A stretch of DNA of 6,570 nucleotides, from assembly GCA_005809115.1 (NCBI GenBank), contig SYLK01000664.1:1-6570 (forward strand). The letters run 5' to 3'. Positions 1 through 5,382 of the stretch are shown piece after piece. This stretch comes from Planctomyces sp. Lineage in GTDB: Bacteria > Planctomycetota > Planctomycetia > Planctomycetales > Planctomycetaceae. The position numbers and the translations under genes are program-made. The notes under the pieces were generated by a model. It saw nothing but the letters and a program-made list of their open reading frames with translations, made no database searches and was not told the DNA's origin. Numbering within the stretch: the stretch's first letter is position 1; every line of letters starts with the position of its first letter.

Positions 1-57
1 CGTGTTCTATGCTGTGACTTTCGGTGAGAAGGTTTCGGTCGCGTCTGACGGGCACTT

Positions 58-63
58 TATAAT
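58..63 (+). promoter_or_regulatory. Possible -10 box (TATAAT) just upstream of mnmE
   Basis: A perfect TATAAT hexamer lies 16 bases before the mnmE ATG. In GC-rich DNA this is a noticeable AT island. A transcript starting about 7 bases downstream would have a leader of only about 10 bases, which fits the lack of a Shine-Dalgarno site. No good -35 box sits at 16-18 bases spacing, so this may be chance. Confidence 0.25.
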
Positions 64-79
64 CCAGGTTCTGGTTCCG

Positions 80-1492
80 ATGCCGATTGATCTGCACGAC
101 ACAATTGCCGCCGTGAGTTCACCGCCGGGGGCTGCCGCACGGGGGATCATTCGGATCAGCGGGACTCAGACTGAGGACGTGGTCGGGGGCGTGTATGTTT
201 CGGAGTCGCAGGGGGGCCGCTGGCAGGCAGCTCGTGTGCCTCGGCGATATCCCGGGACGATGCAGATTCCGGAACTCGGAATACCGCTGCCGGTCACGCT
301 GATGTACTGGCCGACGCCGCGGAGTTACACAGGGCAGCCGATGGCCGAGCTGCATCTGCCGGGATCACCGCCACTTCTGGACGCGGCACTGGAGCAGATC
401 TTCCGTTGTGGCGCGAGGCCGGCGCATCGGGGCGAGTTTACTCTGCGTGCCTGGCTGGCGGGGCGGATTGACCTGTTGCAGGTGGAGGCTGTGCTGGGCG
501 TGATTCAGGCGACGGATCATGCGGAACTGCAGCGGGCACTCACCCAGCTGGGCGGGGGCATCACAGAGCGAGTGACTGCGATTCGATCCGAACTGCTGGC
601 GCTGCTGAGCGATCTGGAAGCGGGGCTGGACTTCGTCGATGAGGATATTGAATTCATCTCGCGGCAGCAGATCGGCGGTCGACTGCACGCCTGCCGTGAG
701 TCGCTCGGGGAACTGTGCGGGGACACTGCAGTACGTCTGCCTTCAGGGTGGCGCCGCCGGGTGGTCCTGGCCGGGCTGCCGAATGCGGGGAAGAGCACGC
801 TTTTTAATCGTCTGACGGGCCAGTGCGGCGCGATCGTATCACCGGTACCGGGAACGACTCGCGACTATCTGACAGCCACGATTCGGCTGTGGGGGACAGA
901 GATCGAGCTGGTGGACACAGCGGGCTGGGAGGAGGCCAGCGATTCGGTGACGGGACGTGCTCAGGAGCTGCGGTGTGAGCAGTTTGCGTCGGCCGACCTG
1001 ATTGTCTGGTGTCGATCGGCGGTGTTACCGGAGTCGCATCTGCGGACTGACACAGACCTGCTGCAGGAAGTTGTTGCCGCGGGACCTCCGGTGCTGTCGG
1101 TGTTGACGCAGTCTGACCTGGCCGGGGGAGCGAGTGTTTTCGGGGGCTGGGCTGCGTCCCGCACGGCTCGCGACGTTCCTTGTGTCAGCAGCGTCACCGG
1201 AGAGGGGATCAGCGTCCTGCTGGAGCAGATCCGGACGCGACTGCTGGCGGAGGCGGGGGCAACGGGCGAGTTACTGGGATCGACGGCCGCGCGCTGTCGC
1301 GACAGCCTCACGCGCACACTGTCTGCTCTGGATTCCGCGATCAGTCTCACCGGTTCCCAACCACCCAGCGGCGACGAGCTGATTGCCCTGGAACTGCGCG
1401 CGGCACTTCACGAATTGGCCACGCTGCGGGGCGCAGTGCTGACGGATGACATTCTGGACCAGATCTTCAGTCGCTTCTGCATTGGCAAGTAA
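80..1492 (+). CDS. mnmE: tRNA uridine-5-carboxymethylaminomethyl modification GTPase MnmE (TrmE)
   Basis: MnmE works with MnmG in the cytoplasm to install the (carboxymethyl)aminomethyl group on C5 of wobble uridine 34 in certain tRNAs, using a folate one-carbon donor and potassium-dependent GTP hydrolysis. The predicted protein has 470 residues, close to the roughly 450-460 usual for the family. The N-terminal folate-binding domain opens with DTIAAVSSPPG. The family signature GEFTLRAWLAGRIDL starts at residue 118. The G domain shows G1 GLPNAGKST (232-240, with the potassium-coordinating Asn 235), G2 TTRD (259-262), G3 DTAG (279-282) and G5 SSVTG (370-374). The protein ends in CIGK (467-470), which carries the conserved catalytic-site cysteine. 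G4 reads TQSD (343-346) instead of NKxD, and the position of the E. coli catalytic Glu282 appears to be Thr291. The ATG at 80 was chosen because homologous sequence begins there; an in-frame GTG at 2 would add 26 residues unlike the family. No clear Shine-Dalgarno is visible. Identity is secure. Confidence 0.96.
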   Translation: MPIDLHDTIAAVSSPPGAAARGIIRISGTQTEDVVGGVYVSESQGGRWQAARVPRRYPGTMQIPELGIPLPVTLMYWPTPRSYTGQPMAELHLPGSPPLLDAALEQIFRCGARPAHRGEFTLRAWLAGRIDLLQVEAVLGVIQATDHAELQRALTQLGGGITERVTAIRSELLALLSDLEAGLDFVDEDIEFISRQQIGGRLHACRESLGELCGDTAVRLPSGWRRRVVLAGLPNAGKSTLFNRLTGQCGAIVSPVPGTTRDYLTATIRLWGTEIELVDTAGWEEASDSVTGRAQELRCEQFASADLIVWCRSAVLPESHLRTDTDLLQEVVAAGPPVLSVLTQSDLAGGASVFGGWAASRTARDVPCVSSVTGEGISVLLEQIRTRLLAEAGATGELLGSTAARCRDSLTRTLSALDSAISLTGSQPPSGDELIALELRAALHELATLRGAVLTDDILDQIFSRFCIGK

Positions 1493-1531
1493 GGACCGGC
1501 CAAAAAATCAGTTGAACAAAATTTCTGCTCA

Positions 1532-1548
1532 GGGACGCGGAGCGCCCC
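1532..1548 (+). terminator. Weak hairpin downstream of mnmE
   Basis: GGGACGC and GCGCCCC can pair around a GGA loop with six G-C pairs and one internal A-C mismatch. It begins 39 bases after the mnmE stop and is followed by only two T residues, so it is not a canonical intrinsic terminator. It could still slow or end transcription between mnmE and the next gene. The rest of the 127-base gap holds an A6 run at 1502-1507 and the promoter-like elements listed separately. Confidence 0.25.
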
Positions 1549-1600
1549 TTGACCGGAATCACGCAGGTGTGTGACAGCGGCTGGACCTGAATGTTTCGTT

Positions 1601-1629
1601 TTGACCGTAAAATTGCTGCATGAAATCAT
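1601..1629 (+). promoter_or_regulatory. Possible promoter for the propeller/WD40 gene pair
   Basis: TTGACC at 1601-1606 matches five of six -35 bases and is followed, after exactly 17 bases, by AATCAT at 1624-1629, which matches four of six -10 bases. Transcription would then start near 1636, which would favour the ATG at 1665 as the start of the next gene. A competing reading is TAAAAT at 1608-1613 as the -10 box. That would put the transcript start at about 1620, making a leaderless message from the ATG at 1620. The two cannot be separated from sequence alone. Confidence 0.25.
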
Positions 1630-2915
1630 CGGCAAATGATCAGAGGTTTCGTCGGATTTCAACCATGGCTGTGAATATCCCGGACAACGATCCGGCGGCA
1701 CAATCGCGTCGTCAGTGGATCAGTGCGAGTTCCGCAGCGTGCTGCAGTCTGCTGAGCCAGACCGTGTGGTCGCGCGCGGCACGGGGCAGTTCCTCGGTTG
1801 CGGATGCGGATGTTGTTCCACGCACGCGGTCGGAATTCGGGACGCTGGAACTGCCCCGGTTCGAGGCCGTGGCGCTCGAGGGGCTGCGTGACTGGCTGCT
1901 GGTGATGGATATGGACCGGGACGGTGTCATCTGGTCGGGAACCACCGGGGGCCGATTCCTGTCTTATACACCGGCGACAAGACAGTTTGCCCTGCATGAT
2001 ATCCCGGCAAAAGGGCCCATCAACGCCTGTCTGTGTGTCGGGGACAACGTCTATCTTCTGGGGCGGGAATACCCAAAGCTCCGCGTTTATCGTCGTTCAA
2101 CGGGCAGATGCGATGAATACAGCTACCCCGCGAAGATGGTCAACTTCTGGTATGGTTGCCGGGTGATTGATGATCAGCATCTGGGACTGTTCAATTATGC
2201 TGGCGACACCGTCCTGTGGGATTGCCGGCGTGACACCGGCGAGTTGATCCGGTATCCGTTTGAGGGACCTCCTGCCGGCATCGGGTACATTGCGGAGTCC
2301 GGCGCAGCGGTCTATTCCCTGGTCTTTGAGTACTTCGCAGACGCCGCGAGTAAATATCGACTCGTCAAATTCGTCCGTCTCGATCTGAAACAACGGCGGT
2401 GGTCCGATGAATGGGCGATTCCGACAACCCTCGACGACACGGCACCGATTCGCGCCGATGAAACGGCGGGAGAGACGCTGTGGCACCCGCATCTCACAAA
2501 TGGCATGATGCTGGGGTTTGACACGAAACATCGCCGCTGGACCAGTCTGCTGGAGATCCCCGGCCATGGTACGATTTTCAGTTTTGCCAGCAGTGGTAAT
2601 GGCACAGGCGGCTGCGGCAGCGAATATCGGGGACTGCGTTTTTACAGCATGAGTACGTTTCACGGAGACGACAGCAGGGGAATTGACGGGAATCTCCCGC
2701 ATTATCTCAACGGTTTGCTGGTATTCGATCCTCGCAGCCGGACATTTGATATGCTCCGTCTTGACAGCGGGACACAATACCTGCAGACGGGCTTCACACT
2801 TCCGGCGAACGGTCAGTTGTATTTCCATTCGACGAACATCAGACATCCCGACGGAACGTTCGGGAAAGGACTGAATGACGCCGAGGGCGAAGTGCTGTTC
2901 TGGCAGCCGGTCTGA
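1620..2915 (+). CDS. Exported beta-propeller-like protein with twin-arginine-type signal, function unknown
   Basis: I do not recognise this 431-residue protein as a named family. Near the N-terminus SRRQWIS (29-35) followed by a mildly hydrophobic Ala/Ser/Cys/Leu stretch to about residue 54 resembles a twin-arginine (Tat) export signal. The rest shows a recurring pattern of a short strand, a turn of the form Y/F-D-x-x-T/S-x-x-F/W, then IP or YP. It is seen at about 114-129 (YTPATRQF), 154-170 (YRRSTGRCDEYSYP), 196-213, 250-268 (LDLKQRRW), 296-314 (FDTKHRRW) and 364-382 (FDPRSRTF). This suggests a six- or seven-blade propeller of the Vgb/SMP-30 or Kelch-like kind, probably periplasmic or surface-located. 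Start is uncertain: ATG 1620 gives the longest form, ATG 1665 (residue 16) puts the twin arginines at 15-16 and also fits. No strong Shine-Dalgarno precedes either. The stop is 40 bases before the WD40 frame, suggesting co-transcription. Gene reality is high, fold moderate, function unknown. Confidence 0.8.
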   Translation: MKSSANDQRFRRISTMAVNIPDNDPAAQSRRQWISASSAACCSLLSQTVWSRAARGSSSVADADVVPRTRSEFGTLELPRFEAVALEGLRDWLLVMDMDRDGVIWSGTTGGRFLSYTPATRQFALHDIPAKGPINACLCVGDNVYLLGREYPKLRVYRRSTGRCDEYSYPAKMVNFWYGCRVIDDQHLGLFNYAGDTVLWDCRRDTGELIRYPFEGPPAGIGYIAESGAAVYSLVFEYFADAASKYRLVKFVRLDLKQRRWSDEWAIPTTLDDTAPIRADETAGETLWHPHLTNGMMLGFDTKHRRWTSLLEIPGHGTIFSFASSGNGTGGCGSEYRGLRFYSMSTFHGDDSRGIDGNLPHYLNGLLVFDPRSRTFDMLRLDSGTQYLQTGFTLPANGQLYFHSTNIRHPDGTFGKGLNDAEGEVLFWQPV

Positions 2916-2936
2916 ATCTGGCTGCGACTTCTGTTC

Positions 2937-2943
2937 AGGCGAG
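2937..2943 (+). promoter_or_regulatory. Ribosome binding site candidate for the WD40 gene
   Basis: AGGCGAG lies 6 bases before an in-frame GTG at 2950 and 12 bases before the ATG at 2956. The spacing favours GTG 2950, which adds only two residues. The ATG is used in the annotation because the difference is trivial and the signal peptide reads well from either. Confidence 0.35.
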
Positions 2944-2955
2944 ACAAACGTGAGC

Positions 2956-3153
2956 ATGACATCCGGTTTCAGAATGGCTGTGCTGGCGGTGCTGGGAGTG
3001 ACAGCCGTCACGTCGTCAGTTGCAGCCAGCGATCCGCTGGTCACGAGCGCCCTCGTGACTCGTCCGGCGATGATTGACGGGGTTGAAAGCTGGACGATTG
3101 AAACCGTGCTGCCGCGTGGTGGACTGCAGGCGCTGGCAGCACAACCCGCATAG
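2956..3153 (+). CDS. N-terminal fragment of the WD40 frame: signal peptide plus first strand of blade 1
   Basis: If the TAG at 3151 terminates, translation yields 65 residues. They comprise a hydrophobic signal (MAVLAVLGVTAV from residue 7), a cleavage region near SSVAAS, a linker and the first strand of blade 1 (LQALAAQP). It cannot fold as a propeller on its own. The lead-in to WD blade sequence, in the same phase as the downstream part, shows it belongs to the larger frame. An independent small secreted peptide is conceivable but unsupported. Confidence 0.4.
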   Translation: MTSGFRMAVLAVLGVTAVTSSVAASDPLVTSALVTRPAMIDGVESWTIETVLPRGGLQALAAQPA

Positions 3154-3186
3154 CCGCGTTTCGTCACGGGTGGCAGCGATACGGTC

Positions 3187-4008
3187 GTGCGGATCTGGAA
3201 TTCATCCACGTTTGAACTCGAACGCGTGCTGGTCGGTCACTCAGGCTACGTCTCGGTTGCAGCGTGGTCCCGCGACGCCAAATATCTCGCCACGGGTGCG
3301 TATGATGACGAGGTTGTCATCTGGGATGCCGGCACTGGGCGCATCATCCGTCGGATCAGGGCACAGACCGGCGGCGTGTATACCCTGGCGTGGTCCGCCG
3401 ATGGAACGTGGATTGCCACGGGAGGCGACGGCAACGACAACCTGCGGATCTGGGACATCCGAACCGGCAACCTGATTCGACATCTGCAGGGGCATGAGAA
3501 ATCTGTCCTGGCGAGCGCGGTTTCTCCGGACGGTGGCTGGCTCGCGTCCGCCGCCGATGACACAACGATTCGGATCTGGAACATCGCGACGTGGGAAGCC
3601 GTGAAGGTTCTGCGGGGACATCCGTCGCGAATTCGGGGCATCAGCTGGTCGCCGGACGGAGCGCAGATCGTCTCGGGGGGTAACGATGGCATTCTGCGGA
3701 TCTGGGATGTGGCTCAGTCGCGACTTCTGCATGAGTTGCGGGACGACGCAGCTGCCGCGAATTCGGCGATTTACAGTGTGGGCTGGTCGGGCGACGGTCA
3801 GCTCGTCGCGGCGGCGTCTTCCGAGAACCGGATCAGGACATGGCAGCCGGAGGATGGGAGGCTGCTGAAGTCATTTTCCGACCATACCACGGCGGTCATG
3901 ACTGTTTCCTGGCTGGGAGCTTCGCACGAACTCCTCGCGATCGACAATGACGGCGGGATTCGCCGCTGGGATGCCGACGCAGGAACCAGTTCCGCACGGA
4001 TTGAGTGA
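3187..4008 (+). CDS. WD40 fragment, blades 1 (part) to 7 of the first propeller
   Basis: The phase is open from the codon after the TAG (3154) to the TGA at 4006. The first usable start codon I see is GTG at 3187, giving 273 residues, but it lies inside blade 1 (VRIWN) and would lose that blade's first strands, so true initiation here is doubtful. Visible blade signatures include LATGAYDDEVVIWD, LRIWDIRTGNL followed by LQGH, TIRIWNIATWEAVKVLRGH and ILRIWDVAQSRLL. Blade 7 ends in RRWDADAGTSSARIE directly before the TGA. It lacks a signal peptide, so if made from GTG 3187 it would stay in the cytoplasm. Best treated as the middle piece of the interrupted gene. Confidence 0.55.
   Translation: MRIWNSSTFELERVLVGHSGYVSVAAWSRDAKYLATGAYDDEVVIWDAGTGRIIRRIRAQTGGVYTLAWSADGTWIATGGDGNDNLRIWDIRTGNLIRHLQGHEKSVLASAVSPDGGWLASAADDTTIRIWNIATWEAVKVLRGHPSRIRGISWSPDGAQIVSGGNDGILRIWDVAQSRLLHELRDDAAAANSAIYSVGWSGDGQLVAAASSENRIRTWQPEDGRLLKSFSDHTTAVMTVSWLGASHELLAIDNDGGIRRWDADAGTSSARIE
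3445..3705 (+). repeat. Internal tandem blade repeats with a 126-base period (blades 3-5)
   Basis: The nonamer CGGATCTGG, coding Arg-Ile-Trp, occurs at 3445-3453, 3571-3579 and 3697-3705, spaced exactly 126 bases (42 codons). A fourth copy at 3190-3198 in blade 1 is also in phase. The equivalent positions in the second propeller use other codons and residues (CGCCTGTGG, CGACTGTGG, CGCGTCTGG, CGGCTCTGG). This is the DNA trace of WD blade duplication in the first propeller. Confidence 0.7.
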
Positions 4009-4029
4009 TCTGGTATCCGAGTACCGGCG

Positions 4030-5070
4030 GTGGCGTGGTCGAGTTCCGGCGAATATCTCACCGGCGGAACGGCAGACGGTCGGCTGATCGTGTGGCAGCC
4101 GACAACCGGCGGGTTCCGGGAAATTGCGGCACACCGGTTGGCCGTGCGCTCTCTGGCCAGTCATCCCAGGGCAGATCTGCTGGCCTCGGCCAGCGACGAT
4201 CAGACTGTCTGCCTGTGGGATGTCGCCACGGGCGCGCGACAGCGCACTCTGGAAGGTCACTCGGCCGAAGTCCAGGTTGTGGCATTCGCACCGGACGGAA
4301 CTCGCCTCGCTTCCGGAGGGAGCGATGGAACGATCCGCCTGTGGAGCATGCCGACGCCCGATGAGGCACCGCGGGTTCTGGCAGGCCACCAGGGGGCGGT
4401 TTATGCGCTGGCCTGGTCGGCCGACGGGGAGACACTTGCGGCAGGGGATTCCGGCGGAAATGTTGTCGTCTGGAACGTCGCGGCGGCTGGCATCAGGCAG
4501 CAATTTCACAGTTCATCATACAGTGTGCGAAGTCTGGCCTGGGTCCCGGGTGAGAAGACGATTGCGGTCGGCAGTCATGACCTGCGACTGTGGAATGTTG
4601 CCGCCGGCACGGAAGAGCACGAACTCGCCGGGCACACCAACTGGGTCTATTCGCTGCGCCGCGGGAACGATCCGTTTGTCGTCGCCTCCTGCAGTCGTGA
4701 TCGCACGATTCGCGTCTGGGATCTGAAAACCGCCACACAGTTGCGGATGAACCGCGGTCACGCCGGCCAGATTGATACGCTCGACTGGTCGCGTGACGGC
4801 GGCAGCCTGGCCACCGGCAGCACATGGGACGGGACGATCCGGCTCTGGAACGCAGAGTCACTTTCCGCGGGCCCCGTTCTGCTGCCACTGCCCGGAGGAC
4901 CGGTCGCGATTTCTCCCGAGGGGCATGTGCAGACCACAGGGGACGCTGGCCGACAGATCGCGATCATCGTTCAGACGGCTGAAGGCCAGCAGACGTACCG
5001 TCCGAGTGAATTCGCCAGCCGATTTCAATGGATGAATCGGCCGGAGAAGGTGCGTCTGCCCGAGAAGTGA
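4030..5070 (+). CDS. WD40 fragment, blades 8 to 14 of the second propeller plus C-terminal tail
   Basis: The phase is open from 4009 to the TGA at 5068-5070. A GTG at 4030 gives 346 residues, only 21 bases past the preceding stop, so reinitiation by terminating ribosomes is thinkable. No strong Shine-Dalgarno is present. The GTG removes the first residues of blade 8. Seven blades are readable, with landmarks LTGGTADGRLIVWQ (8), SDDQTVCLWDVATG (9), GGSDGTIRLWS (10), GGNVVVWNVA (11), SHDLRLWNVAAG (12, short), SRDRTIRVWDLKTA (13) and TWDGTIRLWNAES (14). The C-terminal tail follows. The piece is close to a complete seven-blade propeller, unlike the preceding fragment, but it has no export signal. 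Confidence 0.6.
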   Translation: MAWSSSGEYLTGGTADGRLIVWQPTTGGFREIAAHRLAVRSLASHPRADLLASASDDQTVCLWDVATGARQRTLEGHSAEVQVVAFAPDGTRLASGGSDGTIRLWSMPTPDEAPRVLAGHQGAVYALAWSADGETLAAGDSGGNVVVWNVAAAGIRQQFHSSSYSVRSLAWVPGEKTIAVGSHDLRLWNVAAGTEEHELAGHTNWVYSLRRGNDPFVVASCSRDRTIRVWDLKTATQLRMNRGHAGQIDTLDWSRDGGSLATGSTWDGTIRLWNAESLSAGPVLLPLPGGPVAISPEGHVQTTGDAGRQIAIIVQTAEGQQTYRPSEFASRFQWMNRPEKVRLPEK

Positions 5071-5378
5071 GTCCGCACCGGCGCGTGGAGGGGAGCAGAC
5101 ATTCCGCCGCCCGCTTCCGCTGGTCAGCCCCGACTGGCCGGATGCAGCAGGATTTTTTTGAGATTGCCTGTCACAGACCGCCGCGGCACACGAAGAAGGG
5201 GACCACCGGACATTGGACGCGGGCATTCGTGTGAGGGGCAGCAGTGTCATCCGGGTGAAGAACTAATCGTTCCGTCACGTTCCAGGAACACCGTTGTATG
5301 TGCAGTGTCGCTGATCCGGGAAAGCTGAGTCCGAATGCTCCAGGGTGCAACTTTCCCGGATGCCCATGGCAGCCCGGA
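5071..5378. other. 308-base gap between convergent genes
   Basis: No convincing gene lies here; short open frames show no signal, domain or ribosome site. It contains a T7 run at 5153-5159, preceded by a weak stem with G-U pairs at roughly 5119-5137 (GCTGGTC with GACTGGC); these might end transcription of the plus-strand genes. It also has CGTTCC direct repeats around 5268-5289 and most of the inverted-repeat cluster at 5311-5382. Its role is probably termination for both strands. Confidence 0.5.
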
Positions 5379-5382
5379 TCAG
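5311..5382. terminator. Competing inverted repeats at the convergent gene ends
   Basis: ATCCGGGAAAG at 5314-5324 is the perfect reverse complement of CTTTCCCGGAT at 5351-5361 (11 base pairs, 26-base loop). The overlapping CTGATCCGGG at 5311-5320 is also the perfect reverse complement of CCCGGATCAG at 5373-5382, which spans the stop codon of the minus-strand gene. The left arm can pair with only one partner at a time. Neither fold is followed by a clear T-tract on either strand, so a terminator or 3'-end stabiliser role is inferred from position between convergent genes. Confidence 0.45.

Larger units (their letters stand above)
2956..5070 (+). pseudogene. Secreted 14-blade WD40 protein interrupted by two in-frame stop codons
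   Basis: One uninterrupted phase of 705 codons encodes a Sec signal peptide (residues 1 to about 26, ending near SSVAAS), a short linker, fourteen WD40 blades and a 65-residue tail. Blades 1-7 (about 57-350) would form one propeller and blades 8-14 (352 to about 639) a second. GH and WD/WN dyads recur through both. The tail (VAISPEGHVQTT, then VQTAEGQQTYRPSEF, then MNRPEKVRL) resembles the ending of many planctomycete WD40 proteins as I remember them. Two codons are stops: TAG at 3151-3153 (codon 66, in blade 1) and TGA at 4006-4008 (codon 351, between propellers). Blades align without gaps across both stops and no frameshift is seen, so each is explained by a point change, for example GAG or CAG to TAG and GGA to TGA. 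WD40 proteins are scaffolds or ligand binders; this one would act outside the cytoplasm. A recent pseudogene or sequencing error is likeliest. Readthrough, or separate use of the fragments, is not excluded. Confidence 0.8.

Noticed and set aside
2..79. GTG at 2 as the mnmE start
   Set aside because: The added 26 residues precede the conserved N-terminus of the family and would place the TATAAT box inside the gene.
2875..2955. Earlier in-frame ATG at 2875 as the WD40 gene start
   Set aside because: It would overlap the end of the upstream gene and put 27 polar, Cys-rich residues before a clean signal peptide; GTG 2950 or ATG 2956 fits the ribosome site and signal better.
3151..3153. TAG as a pyrrolysine codon or reassigned sense codon
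   Set aside because: Nothing in the window supports pyrrolysine machinery, the position is a surface turn, and a single nonsense change explains it more simply.
2097..3209. 370-codon open frame on the minus strand opposite the propeller gene and the start of the WD40 frame
   Set aside because: It is antisense to well-supported coding sequence, has no recognisable domain, repeat or ribosome site, and long antisense open frames are expected in GC-rich DNA.
3445..3822. Regular 126-base spacing as a possible CRISPR-like or non-coding repeat array
   Set aside because: The period is an exact multiple of three, in phase with WD40 blades, and the similarity lies in coding motifs.
4006..4042. TGA as a selenocysteine codon, with GGTC at 4037-4040 as a SECIS-like loop
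   Set aside because: The aligned blade position is Gly, not Cys; the flanking bases form only a weak CCGG/CCGG stem; WD40 blades have no redox site; and GGTC is a common four-base match.
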